DNA of 64,000 nucleotides from Xanthomonas cassavae CFBP 4642 (lineage in GTDB: Bacteria; Pseudomonadota; Gammaproteobacteria; Xanthomonadales; Xanthomonadaceae), in NCBI RefSeq assembly GCF_000454545.1, contig NZ_CM002139.1, forward strand, positions 1,313,377 to 1,377,376. Direction: 5' to 3'. The notes beneath the pieces are model-generated. The model made no database searches. It was not told the origin of the DNA and was given only the letters and a program-made list of their open reading frames with translations. Shown here piece after piece: positions 48,709-57,928 of this stretch. The translations under genes were made by a program, and so were the position numbers. Numbering within the stretch: position 1 is the first letter of the stretch; the number at the start of each line of letters is the position of its first letter.

Positions 48709-50592
48709 GTGATCGACAAGAATTTCCGTCTCTCCCCGCTGACCGGCGCCATCCTGATGATGGCGCTCGGTGCATCGGGCACGCTCGCTGCTGCCCCGAA
48801 ACTGCTGGTCAAGGAACCGACCCAGGCAGCATCGGCCGGCGCTGCGTTCAGTAGCCGCCTGATCGTGCGCTACAAGGACAACACTGCTGCCGCGACCGAT
48901 CGCGCCAGCAAGCTGAGCGCGGTACAGGCTGCGGTCGGCCGTGTCGGTGCGAGCACCGGCGCACGCAGCAGCGCAGCCGCCGCCAAGGCGACGTATGTGC
49001 GCAAGCTCGGCATCGGCTCGGACCTGATCAAGCTGTCCAGCACGCTGACCACCGCCCAGGTGGACAAGGTGGTGGTCGAGCTCAAGAACGACCCGTCCGT
49101 GGCCGACGTGCAGATCGATCGCATGCTGCGCCCGGTCGACATCAAGAAGAGCGTCGCCGCCACCGACGTGACCCCGCAACTGGTCCCCAATGACCCGCTG
49201 TACGCGCAGTACCAGTGGCATCTGAGCAACCCCAACGGCGGCATCAATGCGCCGGCCGCTTGGGATCTGTCGCAGGGCGCGGGCGTGGTGGTGGCAGTGC
49301 TGGATACCGGCATCCTGCCGGGCCATCCCGACTTTGCCGGCAACCTGCTGCAGGGTTACGACTTCATCACCGATGCCGAAGTCTCGCGTCGTCCCACCGA
49401 TGCCCGCGTGCCGGGCGCGCTGGATTACGGCGACTGGGAAGAGGCCGACAACGTCTGCTATGACGGCTCGGTGGCACAGGAAAGCTCCTGGCACGGCACC
49501 CACGTCTCGGGCACCGTGGCCGAGGCGACCAATAACGGCGTGGGCATGGCTGGCGTGGCGCCGAAGGCGACCATCCTGCCGGTGCGCGTGCTCGGCCGTT
49601 GCGGCGGCTACACCTCCGACATCGCCGATGCGATCGTCTGGGCGTCCGGCGGCACGGTCGCTGGCGTGCCGGCCAACACCAACCCGGCCGAGGTGATCAA
49701 CATGAGCCTGGGTGGCGGCGAGCCCTGCGATTCGGCCACCCAGCTGGCGATCAACGGCGCGGTCGCGCGCGGCACCGCCGTGGTGGTGGCGGCCGGCAAC
49801 AGCGGCGAAGATGCGGCCAACCATTCGCCGGCCAGCTGCAACAACACCATCACCGTGGGTGCCACGCGCATCACTGGCGGCATCACCTACTACTCCAACT
49901 ACGGCAGCAAGGTCGACCTGTCCGGCCCGGGCGGCGGTGGCAGCGTGGACGGCAATCCGGGCGGTTACATCTGGCAGGCCGGCTACACCGGTGCGACCAC
50001 GCCGACCTCGGGCACCTATACCTATATGGGCTTGGGTGGCACCTCGATGGCATCGCCGCACGTGGCCGGTGTCGTCGCCCTGGTGCAGAGCGCGGCGATC
50101 GGTCTGGGCGATGGCCCGCTGACCCCGGCCGCGGTGGAAGCCCTGCTCAAGCAGACCAGCCGTCGCTTCCCGGTGACCCCGCCGGCCAGCACCCCGATCG
50201 GCAGCGGTATCGTCGATGCCAAGGCCGCGCTGGAAGCGGTGTTGGTGGAGCCCTGCGACCCGGCCACCGAGAGCTGCGCGCCGACCGCCATCGCGCTGAC
50301 CAACAAGGCCCCGCTGACCGGCCTGAGCGGTGCTTACGCCAGTTCCACGCTATACAGCTTCGAAGCCAAGGCCGGTGCCGTGCTCAGCTTCATGACCTAT
50401 GGCGGCACCGGCGATGTGTCGGTGTACGTCAGCCATGAAGCCGAGCCCAGCGCCACCAGTTACGACGCCAAGTCGACCCGCCCGGGCAACAGCGAAACCG
50501 TGCGTTTCACTGCCCCCAAGGCCGGCACCTACTACATCAAGTTGGTGGGCGCTGCCGACTACGCGAAGCTGACGCTCGTCGCACGACAGTAA
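48709..50592 (+). CDS. Secreted subtilisin-like serine protease (S8) with PPC domain
   Basis: This extracellular protease has 627 residues. GTG at 48709 has GAAGAGGA eight bases upstream. A signal peptide (LTGAILMMALGASGTLAAA) is followed by an inhibitor-like propeptide (about 40-160) and the catalytic domain with Asp199 (VAVLDTGILPGHPDFAG), His262 (SWHGTHVSGTVAEA), the oxyanion Asn in VVAAGNSGED and Ser446 (GTSMASPHVAGVVAL). The C-terminal PPC domain (about 525-627, TVRFTAPKAGTYYIKLVG) is usually removed on maturation. It lies directly before the xps operon and is a likely T2SS substrate, which is inference. A decayed copy lies at 41485. Confidence 0.94.
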   Translation: MIDKNFRLSPLTGAILMMALGASGTLAAAPKLLVKEPTQAASAGAAFSSRLIVRYKDNTAAATDRASKLSAVQAAVGRVGASTGARSSAAAAKATYVRKLGIGSDLIKLSSTLTTAQVDKVVVELKNDPSVADVQIDRMLRPVDIKKSVAATDVTPQLVPNDPLYAQYQWHLSNPNGGINAPAAWDLSQGAGVVVAVLDTGILPGHPDFAGNLLQGYDFITDAEVSRRPTDARVPGALDYGDWEEADNVCYDGSVAQESSWHGTHVSGTVAEATNNGVGMAGVAPKATILPVRVLGRCGGYTSDIADAIVWASGGTVAGVPANTNPAEVINMSLGGGEPCDSATQLAINGAVARGTAVVVAAGNSGEDAANHSPASCNNTITVGATRITGGITYYSNYGSKVDLSGPGGGGSVDGNPGGYIWQAGYTGATTPTSGTYTYMGLGGTSMASPHVAGVVALVQSAAIGLGDGPLTPAAVEALLKQTSRRFPVTPPASTPIGSGIVDAKAALEAVLVEPCDPATESCAPTAIALTNKAPLTGLSGAYASSTLYSFEAKAGAVLSFMTYGGTGDVSVYVSHEAEPSATSYDAKSTRPGNSETVRFTAPKAGTYYIKLVGAADYAKLTLVARQ

Positions 50593-50610
50593 GCCGTCCC
50601 ATAGTGTGAC

Positions 50611-50646
50611 CGATGCCCCCGGCCAATCACCGGGGGCATCGTTTTT
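50611..50646 (+). terminator. Rho-independent terminator after the S8 protease
   Basis: CGATGCCCCCGG pairs perfectly with CCGGGGGCATCG across CCAATCA, followed by TTTTT. It isolates the protease gene from xpsE. Confidence 0.93.
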
Positions 50647-50721
50647 CAGGGCGATTCAGATGCGTACGGTTGATCGTCGCGGCAAACTGCTACAGTCGGC
50701 GCCGGACCAGTGGAGACGAGT

Positions 50722-52449
50722 GTGAACGCGGTTGCCGTCGATCCAATTGAGCATCGCAGTGCGGAGACACGCATCGTCGAAGCGCTGCTTGAACGCCGTC
50801 GTCTGAAAGATACCGATCTGCTGCGCGCGCGCCAGTTGCAGACCGAATCCGGTATGGGCCTGCTGGCCTTGCTGGGCCGTCTGGGCCTGGTGTCCGAACG
50901 CGATCATGCGGAGACCTGCGCCGATGTACTGGGTCTGCCGCTGGTGGATGCACGCCAGCTCGGCGATACCCCACCGGAAATGCTGCCGGAAGTGCAGGGG
51001 CTGTCGCTACGCTTCCTCAAACAATTTCATCTATGCCCGGTCGGCGAACGCGATGGCCGGCTGGAGTTGTGGATCGCCGATCCCTATGACGATTACGCGA
51101 TCGACGCGGTGCGGCTTGCGACCGGCTGCCCGCTGTTGCTGCAGGTCGGCCTGCGCTCGGAAATCGATGACCTGATCGAGCGCTGGTACGGCCAGGGCCG
51201 CAGCGCGATGGGCACCATCGTGGAAACCGCCGATGGCGATGCCAACAGCAGCGACGATATCGAAGCGCTGCGCGATCTGGCGTCTGAAGCGCCGGTGATT
51301 CGCCTGGTCAATCTGGTGATCCAGCACGCGGTGGAACTGCGGGCATCGGACATCCATATCGAACCGTTCGAGAGCCGGCTCAAGGTGCGTTACCGCGTGG
51401 ACGGCGTGCTGGTGGAAGGCGAAAGCCCGCCGGCCAAGCTCACCGCCGCGGTGATCAGCCGCATCAAGATCATGGCCAAGCTCAACATCGCCGAACGCCG
51501 GCTGCCGCAGGACGGCCGCATCATGCTGCGCGTGCAGGGCAAGGAGCTGGATCTGCGTGTCAGCACCGTGCCCACCGCGCACGGCGAGAGCGTGGTGATG
51601 CGCCTGCTCGATCGCGAAACGGTGGTATTCGACTTCTACAAGCTCGGCTTCACCGAAGAGTTTCTGCCGCAGTTCCGCAAGGTGCTGGAGCAACCGCACG
51701 GCATCATGCTGGTGACCGGCCCGACCGGTTCGGGCAAGACCACCACGCTGTACACCGCGTTGAGCCAGCTCAACACCTCGGACGTGAAGATCATCACCGT
51801 CGAGGACCCGGTGGAATACCAGATCGAAGGCATCAACCAGATCCAGGCCAAACCGCAGATCGGGCTGGATTTTGCCAACGCGCTGCGCAGCATCGTGCGT
51901 CAGGATCCGGACATCATCATGATCGGCGAAATGCGCGATCTGGAAACCGCGCGCATCGCGATCCAGTCCGCGCTCACCGGCCATCTGGTGCTGTCCACGC
52001 TGCACACCAACAACGCGGCCGGCGGTATCACCCGTCTGCTCGACATGGGCGTGGAAGACTATCTGCTCACCTCCACCATCAACGGCATCCTGGCGCAGCG
52101 CCTGGTGCGCAAACTCGACCTGGCCAACGCCGAGCGCTACCTGGCATCGCCGGAAGAAATCGAACGCTTCAACCTGCGCCGGCTGCAACCGGACGGCGAG
52201 ATCTACCTGTATCGTCCGCGTGCCTCGGCTGCCGCGCCGACCGGTTACCTGGGCCGCACCACCATCGTCGAATTCCTGGTGATGAACGACGAACTGCGGC
52301 GCGCGGTGATGCGCCGCGCCGGCATGGGCGAGATCGAACAACTGGCGCGCAAGGCCGGCATGCGCACCATGTACGAGGACGGCCTGTCCAAGGCCTTGCG
52401 CGGCGAGACCACCATCGAAGAAGTGCTGCGCGTGACGGAGGATGCGTGA
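50722..52449 (+). CDS. xpsE: T2SS ATPase GspE, Xps system
   Basis: This ATPase powers the main Xanthomonas T2SS. I chose the GTG at 50722, which has GGAG six bases upstream (575 residues); a GTG at 50710 is also in frame. The N-terminal domain (about 10-150, RIVEALLERRRLKDTDLLRA, LGLPLVDARQLGD) binds XpsL. The core holds ASDIHIEPFESRLKVRYRVD, Walker A GPTGSGKTTTLY (about 333-344), DIIMIGEMRDLETARIAI and LVLSTLHTNNAAGGITRL. The place where XcsE has CTQC and CSAC reads RKLDLANAERYLASPEEIER, with no cysteines. A 175-base gap with a repeat arm separates it from xpsF. Confidence 0.96.
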   Translation: MNAVAVDPIEHRSAETRIVEALLERRRLKDTDLLRARQLQTESGMGLLALLGRLGLVSERDHAETCADVLGLPLVDARQLGDTPPEMLPEVQGLSLRFLKQFHLCPVGERDGRLELWIADPYDDYAIDAVRLATGCPLLLQVGLRSEIDDLIERWYGQGRSAMGTIVETADGDANSSDDIEALRDLASEAPVIRLVNLVIQHAVELRASDIHIEPFESRLKVRYRVDGVLVEGESPPAKLTAAVISRIKIMAKLNIAERRLPQDGRIMLRVQGKELDLRVSTVPTAHGESVVMRLLDRETVVFDFYKLGFTEEFLPQFRKVLEQPHGIMLVTGPTGSGKTTTLYTALSQLNTSDVKIITVEDPVEYQIEGINQIQAKPQIGLDFANALRSIVRQDPDIIMIGEMRDLETARIAIQSALTGHLVLSTLHTNNAAGGITRLLDMGVEDYLLTSTINGILAQRLVRKLDLANAERYLASPEEIERFNLRRLQPDGEIYLYRPRASAAAPTGYLGRTTIVEFLVMNDELRRAVMRRAGMGEIEQLARKAGMRTMYEDGLSKALRGETTIEEVLRVTEDA

Positions 52450-52576
52450 GAGTCAACGGAGCCACAACGAGCATCGGATGCTCAGGATCGGAAGATAAGC
52501 AGGGCAAGGTCCCGGCAACGCGTCGCGCACGCGTGCGTGTGCGCCCGGTGGCGCCAACGCAGCGCAGGATCCTGCT

Positions 52577-52611
52577 TTTCCCGATTCCCGAATCCCGAAT
52601 CCCCACTCCCA
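52577..52611. repeat. Single repeat arm in the xpsE-xpsF gap
   Basis: The arm reads TTTTCCCGATTCCCGAATCC followed by CGAATCCCCACTCCC, clearly the AATCCC arm of the family found in purL. No partner arm is visible, so it is a half copy, 15 bases before the xpsF start. Confidence 0.7.
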
Positions 52612-52624
52612 GCCGTCCAGCCTG

Positions 52625-53842
52625 ATGCCCCTGTACCGCTACAAAGCGCTCGACGCCCACGGCGAAATGCTCGATGGCCAGATGGAAGCGGCCAGCGACG
52701 CAGACGTTGCGCTGCGCCTGCAGGAGCAGGGCCACCTGCCGGTGGAAACGCGCTTGGCCACCGGTGAAAACGACTCGCCGTCGCTGCGCATGCTGTTGCG
52801 CAAGAAGCCGTTCGACAACGCCGCGCTGGTGCAGTTCACCCAGCAGTTGTCCACGCTGATCGGGGCCGGCCAGCCGCTGGATCGCGCCTTGTCGATCCTG
52901 ATGGATCTGCCCGAAGACGACAAAAGCCGGCGCGTGATCGGCGATGTGCGCGACACCGTGCGTGGCGGCGCGCCGCTGTCCTCGGCGCTGGAACGCCAGC
53001 ACGGGCTGTTTTCCAAGCTCTACATCAACATGGTGCGTGCGGGCGAAGCCGGCGGCAGCATGCAGGACACGCTGCAGCGCCTGGCCGATTACCTGGAGCG
53101 CAGCCGTGCGCTGCGCGGCAAGGTGATCAACGCGTTGATCTATCCGGCGATCCTGCTAGCGGTGGTCGGCTGCGCGTTGCTGTTCCTGCTCGGCTATGTG
53201 GTGCCGCAGTTCGCGCAGATGTACGAAAGCCTGGACGTGGCCTTGCCGTGGTTCACCCAGGCGGTGTTGAGCGTGGGCCTGCTGGTGCGCGACTGGTGGC
53301 TGGTGCTGATCGTGGTGCCGGGCGTGCTCGGGCTGTGGCTGGATCGCAAGCGCCGCAATGCCGCGTTCCGTGCCGCGCTGGATGAGTGGTTGCTGCGGCA
53401 GAAAGTGGTCGGCAGCCTGATCGCGCGCCTGGAAACCGCACGGCTGACGCGGACGCTGGGCACCTTGCTGCGCAACGGCGTGCCGCTGCTGGCGGCGATC
53501 GGCATTGCGCGCAATGTGATGTCCAACGTGGCGCTGGTCGAGGATGTCGACGCCGCGGCCGACGACGTCAAGAACGGCCATGGCCTGGCGATGTCGCTGG
53601 CACGCGGCAAGCGCTTCCCGCGGCTGGCCCTGCAGATGATCCAGGTCGGCGAAGAATCGGGCGCCCTGGACACGATGCTGCTCAAGACCGCCGACACCTT
53701 CGAGCTGGAAACCGCGCAAGCCATCGACCGCGCGCTGGCCGCGCTGGTGCCGTTGATCACGCTGGTGCTGGCCTCGGTAGTGGGGCTTGTCATCATTTCG
53801 GTGCTGGTGCCGCTGTATGACCTGACCAATGCCATCGGATAA
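52625..53842 (+). CDS. xpsF: T2SS polytopic inner-membrane protein GspF, Xps system
   Basis: This platform protein is the partner of XpsE and XpsL. The 405 residues start MPLYRYKALDAHGEMLDGQM. It has two GspF domains (FTQQLSTLIGAGQPLDRALS, TRTLGTLLRNGVPLLAAIGI) and three hydrophobic regions (ALIYPAILLAVVGCALLFLL, WWLVLIVVPGVLGLWL and the C-terminal ITLVLASVVGLVIISVLVPL). The family motif VRAGEAGGSMQDTLQRLADY is present. The gene has the usual length but is separated from xpsE by a repeat arm, so it may have an additional promoter or altered coupling. Confidence 0.94.
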   Translation: MPLYRYKALDAHGEMLDGQMEAASDADVALRLQEQGHLPVETRLATGENDSPSLRMLLRKKPFDNAALVQFTQQLSTLIGAGQPLDRALSILMDLPEDDKSRRVIGDVRDTVRGGAPLSSALERQHGLFSKLYINMVRAGEAGGSMQDTLQRLADYLERSRALRGKVINALIYPAILLAVVGCALLFLLGYVVPQFAQMYESLDVALPWFTQAVLSVGLLVRDWWLVLIVVPGVLGLWLDRKRRNAAFRAALDEWLLRQKVVGSLIARLETARLTRTLGTLLRNGVPLLAAIGIARNVMSNVALVEDVDAAADDVKNGHGLAMSLARGKRFPRLALQMIQVGEESGALDTMLLKTADTFELETAQAIDRALAALVPLITLVLASVVGLVIISVLVPLYDLTNAIG

Positions 53843-53965
53843 CGTGGCGGCGGATTCACAACAACTTTCCGGTGACCGCGCGACACCCATGCGGGAACCA
53901 TTGCAATGCCCGCCGTGTCATCTTCTGGCGGCAGCATCTTTCATCGACGTGCAAGGAAATCGTTC

Positions 53966-54397
53966 ATGATCAAGCGCTCCATCACCCGTAGTCCGTCGCG
54001 TGCAGGCCAGGCCGGCATGAGCCTGCTGGAAATCATCATCGTCATCGTCCTGATCGGCGCGGTGCTGACCCTGGTCGGCAGTCGTGTGCTCGGTGGTGCC
54101 GATCGCGGCAAGGCCAACCTGGCCAAATCGCAGATCCAGACCCTGGCTGGCAAGATCGAGAATTTCCAGCTCGACACCGGCAAGTTGCCGAGCAAGCTCG
54201 ACGACCTGGTGACCCAGCCCGGCGGCAGCAGCGGCTGGCTGGGCCCGTATGCCAAGCCGGCCGAACTCAACGACCCGTGGGGCCACACCATCGAATACCG
54301 CGCGCCCGGCGATGGCCAGCCGTTCGATCTGATCAGCCTGGGCAAGGACGGCCGCCCCGGTGGCAGCAGTTACGACGCGGACATCAAGTACCAATAA
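53966..54397 (+). CDS. xpsG: T2SS major pseudopilin GspG, Xps system
   Basis: This 143-residue pseudopilin has a leader MIKRSITRSPSRAGQAG and a mature N-terminus MSLLEIIIVIVLIGAVLTLV with Glu at +5; Met replaces the usual Phe at +1. The C-terminal region PYAKPAELNDPWGHTIEYRA and ISLGKDGRPGGSSYDADI holds the calcium loop. The ATG at 53966 has AAGGA ten bases upstream; a longer frame from 53906 adds unrelated residues. It lies 123 bases after xpsF and ten before xpsH. Confidence 0.94.
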   Translation: MIKRSITRSPSRAGQAGMSLLEIIIVIVLIGAVLTLVGSRVLGGADRGKANLAKSQIQTLAGKIENFQLDTGKLPSKLDDLVTQPGGSSGWLGPYAKPAELNDPWGHTIEYRAPGDGQPFDLISLGKDGRPGGSSYDADIKYQ

Positions 54398-54407
54398 GCC
54401 GTTTGCC

Positions 54408-54917
54408 ATGCGCGTTGCGTGTCAGCCGTTGCGTCATCCGCATGGAGTGGTCGGCCCTGGTCGTCCCCGCACGCGTGGCAGTTCGTTGCTGGAGATGTTG
54501 CTGGTCATCGCCCTGATCGCGATGGCCGGCGTATTGGCCGCCGCCGCGCTCAACGGCGGGATCGACGGCATGCGCCTGCGCACCGCCGGCAAGGCAATCG
54601 CCTCGCAGCTGCGCTATACGCGTACCCAGGCGATTGCCACCGGCACGCCGCAGCGGTTTCTGATCGATCCGCAGCAGCGCCGCTGGGAAGCCCCCGGCGG
54701 CCACCACGGCGATCTGCCGTCGTCGCTGGAGGTACGCTTCACCGGCGCGCGGCAGGTGCAGTCGCGGCAGGATCAGGGCGCCATCCAGTTTTTCCCCGAC
54801 GGCGCGTCCACCGGCGGGCGCATCGATCTGCACGTCAAGGATGCGACCTGGCGCGTGGACGTGGGCTGGATCACCGGCGAAGTGCGTTCCGGGCAGTTGC
54901 GGACGCCTGCGCCATGA
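54408..54917 (+). CDS. xpsH: T2SS minor pseudopilin GspH, Xps system
   Basis: This 169-residue minor pseudopilin has a leader of about 23 residues ending RTRG, then SSLLEMLLVIALIAMAGVLA (Glu at +5, Ser at +1). LRYTRTQAIATGTPQRFLID is the conserved GspH segment of the globular domain, and FFPDGASTGGRIDL is another. The ATG at 54408 directly follows xpsG. The stop overlaps xpsI by ATGA. Confidence 0.92.
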   Translation: MRVACQPLRHPHGVVGPGRPRTRGSSLLEMLLVIALIAMAGVLAAAALNGGIDGMRLRTAGKAIASQLRYTRTQAIATGTPQRFLIDPQQRRWEAPGGHHGDLPSSLEVRFTGARQVQSRQDQGAIQFFPDGASTGGRIDLHVKDATWRVDVGWITGEVRSGQLRTPAP

Positions 54918-55330
54918 AGCGCCAGCGCGGTTACACGCTGATCGAGGTGATCGTCGCCTTTGCGTTGCTGGCGCTGGCGTTGAGCCTGTTGCTGGGATCG
55001 CTGTCCGGTGCCGCGCGTCAGGTGCGTGCGGCTGACGAGAGCACGCGCGCCACCCTGCATGCGCAATCGTTGCTCGCGGCGCAGGGCATGGATAAACCGC
55101 TGGTGCCCGAGCAGCAGCAAGGCACCTTCGAAGACGGGCATTTCCGTTGGTCGATGGATGTGCGCCCGTACGACGAGCCGCGCCGCAATCCGCAGGCGCC
55201 GGTCTCCCCCGGCGCACACACGCTGCTGCAGCTGACCCTGGTGGTGCGCTGGGGCGAGCAGCCCAATCAGGTCCTGCAGTGGCGCACCTTGCGGCTGGTG
55301 GCTGCGGCGCAACCGGGCAGCGCGCCATGA
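54914..55330 (+). CDS. xpsI: T2SS minor pseudopilin GspI, Xps system
   Basis: This 138-residue minor pseudopilin has a six-residue leader MKRQRG before YTLIEVIVAFALLALALSLL. The globular domain with LLQLTLVVRWGEQPNQVLQW matches GspI. It starts at the ATG overlapping xpsH and ends overlapping xpsJ. The longer open frame upstream is a shadow over xpsH. Confidence 0.92.
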   Translation: MKRQRGYTLIEVIVAFALLALALSLLLGSLSGAARQVRAADESTRATLHAQSLLAAQGMDKPLVPEQQQGTFEDGHFRWSMDVRPYDEPRRNPQAPVSPGAHTLLQLTLVVRWGEQPNQVLQWRTLRLVAAAQPGSAP

Positions 55331-55962
55331 GTCGCTCGCGCAGTGCCGGCTTCACCTTGATCGAAGTGTTGCTGGCGACCATGTTGCTGGTCGGCGGGCT
55401 GGCATTGGCGTTTGCCACCTTGCGCTCGGCCAGTGCGGTCAGCCAGCGCGGCGAGGCGATCGCCCAGCGCAGCGAACGCGTGCGTGCGGTGGAAGAATTC
55501 CTGCGCCGGCGGCTGGCGGCGGCACTGCCGATCGCAATGGGCATCGACCCGCAGAGTCAGCAGCCGATGCTGTTCATCGGCGAGCCGCAGCGTCTGCGTT
55601 TTGCCGCCGATGTACCGGATTACCTGGGCCGCGGCGGGCCGTACCTGCACGATCTGTCGGTGGCCGGCGATGGTGAACAGCGCACGCTGCGGATCGCGTT
55701 GACCATGCTGCAATCGGGCAAGTCGATCGAAGAGGGCACCACGCTGCCGCCGGAAACACTCGCCGAAGACGTGCAGCAGGTGAGCTTTCGGTATCGCGGG
55801 ATGGATCCGCAGAGCGGCCGCCTGAGCGCATGGTTGCCGCAGTGGGAATGGCACGACCGTCTGCCGTTGCTGGTGCGCATCGAGATCCGTAGCGGCGGTG
55901 CCGCCTGGCCGCCGCTGGTGGTGGCCTTGCCGCAATCCAGCAACCCGGGAGCGGGGCAATGA
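55327..55962 (+). CDS. xpsJ: T2SS minor pseudopilin GspJ, Xps system
   Basis: This 211-residue minor pseudopilin has a leader MSRSRSAG, then [20 protein letters not shown]. Globular-domain features include [20 protein letters not shown] and [19 protein letters not shown], in line with GspJ. ATGA overlaps tie it to xpsI and xpsK, so the tip-complex proteins should be made in equal amounts. Confidence 0.92.
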   Translation: MSRSRSAGFTLIEVLLATMLLVGGLALAFATLRSASAVSQRGEAIAQRSERVRAVEEFLRRRLAAALPIAMGIDPQSQQPMLFIGEPQRLRFAADVPDYLGRGGPYLHDLSVAGDGEQRTLRIALTMLQSGKSIEEGTTLPPETLAEDVQQVSFRYRGMDPQSGRLSAWLPQWEWHDRLPLLVRIEIRSGGAAWPPLVVALPQSSNPGAGQ

Positions 55963-56810
55963 GCGCAATGCGCGGTGCCGCGCTGGTGTTGGTGTTGTGG
56001 CTGATTGCGCTGCTCACCGCGATGATCGGTGCATTCGCGCTGACCGCGCGGGTGGAAGCGCTGCAGGGCAGCATGCTGCGCAATGGCGCGCAGGCGCAGG
56101 AATACGCGCGCTCCGGGCTGGAATACGCACTGTCCCGCCTGCAAAGCACCGACACCCAGGCACGCTGGCTCGCAGACGGCCGGCGCTATCGTTGGCAGAT
56201 GGACGATGCCACGGTGGAGATCCGCATTACCGACGAAAGCGGCAAGGTGGACTTGAACATGGCCGAGCCTGCGCTGCTGGCCGGCCTGGTACGCGCGGTC
56301 GGTGGCGAACAGGGCCGCGATACGCGCATTGCCGGTGCGATCGTCGACTGGCGCGATGGCGATTCGTTGAGCCAGCCCGGCGGCGGCGCGGAAGATCGCG
56401 ATTATGCCGATGCCGGATTGCCGTACGGCGCCAAGGATGGCCCGTTCGAAACGCTGGGCGAGTTGCGCCTGGTGCTGGGAATGGATGGCGAGCTGTATCG
56501 CAAGCTATTGCCCAACCTCACCTTGTACAGCGGACGCTCGCGCCCCGAGGCGCGCTTTGCGCCGGGCCCGGTGCTGACCGCGATGGGCCTGGATGCGCGG
56601 CAACTGCTGGCCCAGCGTGACGCGCCGCCGGGTTTGCCGGGCAGCGAGGCGACGGTCGGTGGGTCGGACACTTATAGTATCGAGAGCCGGGCGCGACTGA
56701 GTCAGGGACGCGAGGCTGTGTTGCGGGCGGTGGTCTCCACCAGTGCGTCCGCATTACCTGGGTCGGCGTATACCGTGTTGCGTTGGGAAGAGGGAGCAGC
56801 AGTGCAATGA
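55959..56810 (+). CDS. xpsK: T2SS tip pseudopilin GspK, Xps system
   Basis: This 283-residue large pseudopilin is shorter than XcsK (330). The N-terminus [20 protein letters not shown] has no Glu at +5, as in other Gsp[41 protein letters not shown] and [20 protein letters not shown] are the conserved inserted-domain and hairpin motifs. The start and stop overlap neighbours. Confidence 0.92.
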   Translation: MSAMRGAALVLVLWLIALLTAMIGAFALTARVEALQGSMLRNGAQAQEYARSGLEYALSRLQSTDTQARWLADGRRYRWQMDDATVEIRITDESGKVDLNMAEPALLAGLVRAVGGEQGRDTRIAGAIVDWRDGDSLSQPGGGAEDRDYADAGLPYGAKDGPFETLGELRLVLGMDGELYRKLLPNLTLYSGRSRPEARFAPGPVLTAMGLDARQLLAQRDAPPGLPGSEATVGGSDTYSIESRARLSQGREAVLRAVVSTSASALPGSAYTVLRWEEGAAVQ

Positions 56811-57928
56811 CCGCATGGCGGGACACCTTGGGTCGTATCGGCGTACGCGCCATGCCGGGAGCCGGAGGCTTCTGGCGTTGGTGGCAACAATCGCTGCTGG
56901 CCTGGCTGCCGCAGCGCTGGCAATGGCAGTTGGGCCTGTCGCCGTCGCGGCTGTTGTTGCAGCCCGATGGGCAGGCGTTGCAGTTGCTGCGTCAGCGCGA
57001 TCACAGCAGCGAGACCATCGCCAGCCTGCCGTGGCCGGTGCAGCCGCAGGAAGTGCATGCCTTGCTGCCGACCGCGCTGGAAGGCCTGCCGCGGCATTGG
57101 CTGCTGCCGGCCGCGCATGCCTTGCGCCGTCCGTTGCGCCTGCCTGCTGCGGCAGCGGCGCGCCTGCAGGATGTGGCGCGCTTCGAGATCGATCGGCAAA
57201 CCCCGTTCACTGCCGACCAGGTGTACTTCGATGCGCGCGTGCTGGACGTGCGCGAAGACGGCCAGCTCGATGCCGAACTGGTGGTGGTGCCGCGGCGCCT
57301 GATCGATGGCCCGGACGGCGTGCCCGACGCATGGGCCAGCGCCTTGTCCGGCATCGATGTCGCCAATGCGCAGGGCCTGCCATTGGGCGTGAACCTGCTG
57401 CCGCCGGCACGACGGCTGCGGCGCAGCGACCCGATGCAGCGCTGGAATCTGTTGCTGGCTGCCGCCGCACTGGTGCTGCTGGCCGTGGCCGGCTGGCTGC
57501 TGCTGGACAACCGCCGCCAGGCCGCCGACGACTTGCGTGCCAAGGTGCAGGCCAACGCCGCGCGTGCGCGCCAGGTCGCCGCCGAACGCCAGCAATTGCT
57601 GGATCTGGTCGAAGGGGCCAACTTCTTCCAGCAGCAACGCGCCACCCGCCCCACCTCGGTGGAAATCTGGGACGAGCTGAGCCGGCGTCTGCCGGGCGGC
57701 ACCTACCTGGAAAAATTTTCGGTCGAAGGTGGGCAATTGCAGTTGATCGGCTTGAGCAACGAAGCCTCCTCGCTGGTGCGGCGCCTGGAAGGCTCGCCGC
57801 TGTGGCGCACGCCCTCGCTGACCGGCGTGCTGCAGAGCGATGCCGGTCGCAACGTCGACCGCTTCACCATCACCGCCGAACTGGCCGGCCCCGATGCCAA
57901 GGAGGCGGCCGATGCCACGCAGCGTTAA
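56807..57928 (+). CDS. xpsL: T2SS assembly protein GspL (PilN-fused type), Xps system
   Basis: This bitopic protein links XpsE to XpsM. It has 373 residues from the ATG overlapping the xpsK stop. The cytoplasmic actin-like part includes [20 protein letters not shown] and [20 protein letters not shown], typical of PilM-like GspL. The span is [20 protein letters not shown] (about 225-244). The periplasmic part has a coiled coil ([20 protein letters not shown]) and a PilN-like domain with [20 protein letters not shown]. It overlaps xpsM by 17 bases. Confidence 0.92.
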   Translation: MTAWRDTLGRIGVRAMPGAGGFWRWWQQSLLAWLPQRWQWQLGLSPSRLLLQPDGQALQLLRQRDHSSETIASLPWPVQPQEVHALLPTALEGLPRHWLLPAAHALRRPLRLPAAAAARLQDVARFEIDRQTPFTADQVYFDARVLDVREDGQLDAELVVVPRRLIDGPDGVPDAWASALSGIDVANAQGLPLGVNLLPPARRLRRSDPMQRWNLLLAAAALVLLAVAGWLLLDNRRQAADDLRAKVQANAARARQVAAERQQLLDLVEGANFFQQQRATRPTSVEIWDELSRRLPGGTYLEKFSVEGGQLQLIGLSNEASSLVRRLEGSPLWRTPSLTGVLQSDAGRNVDRFTITAELAGPDAKEAADATQR

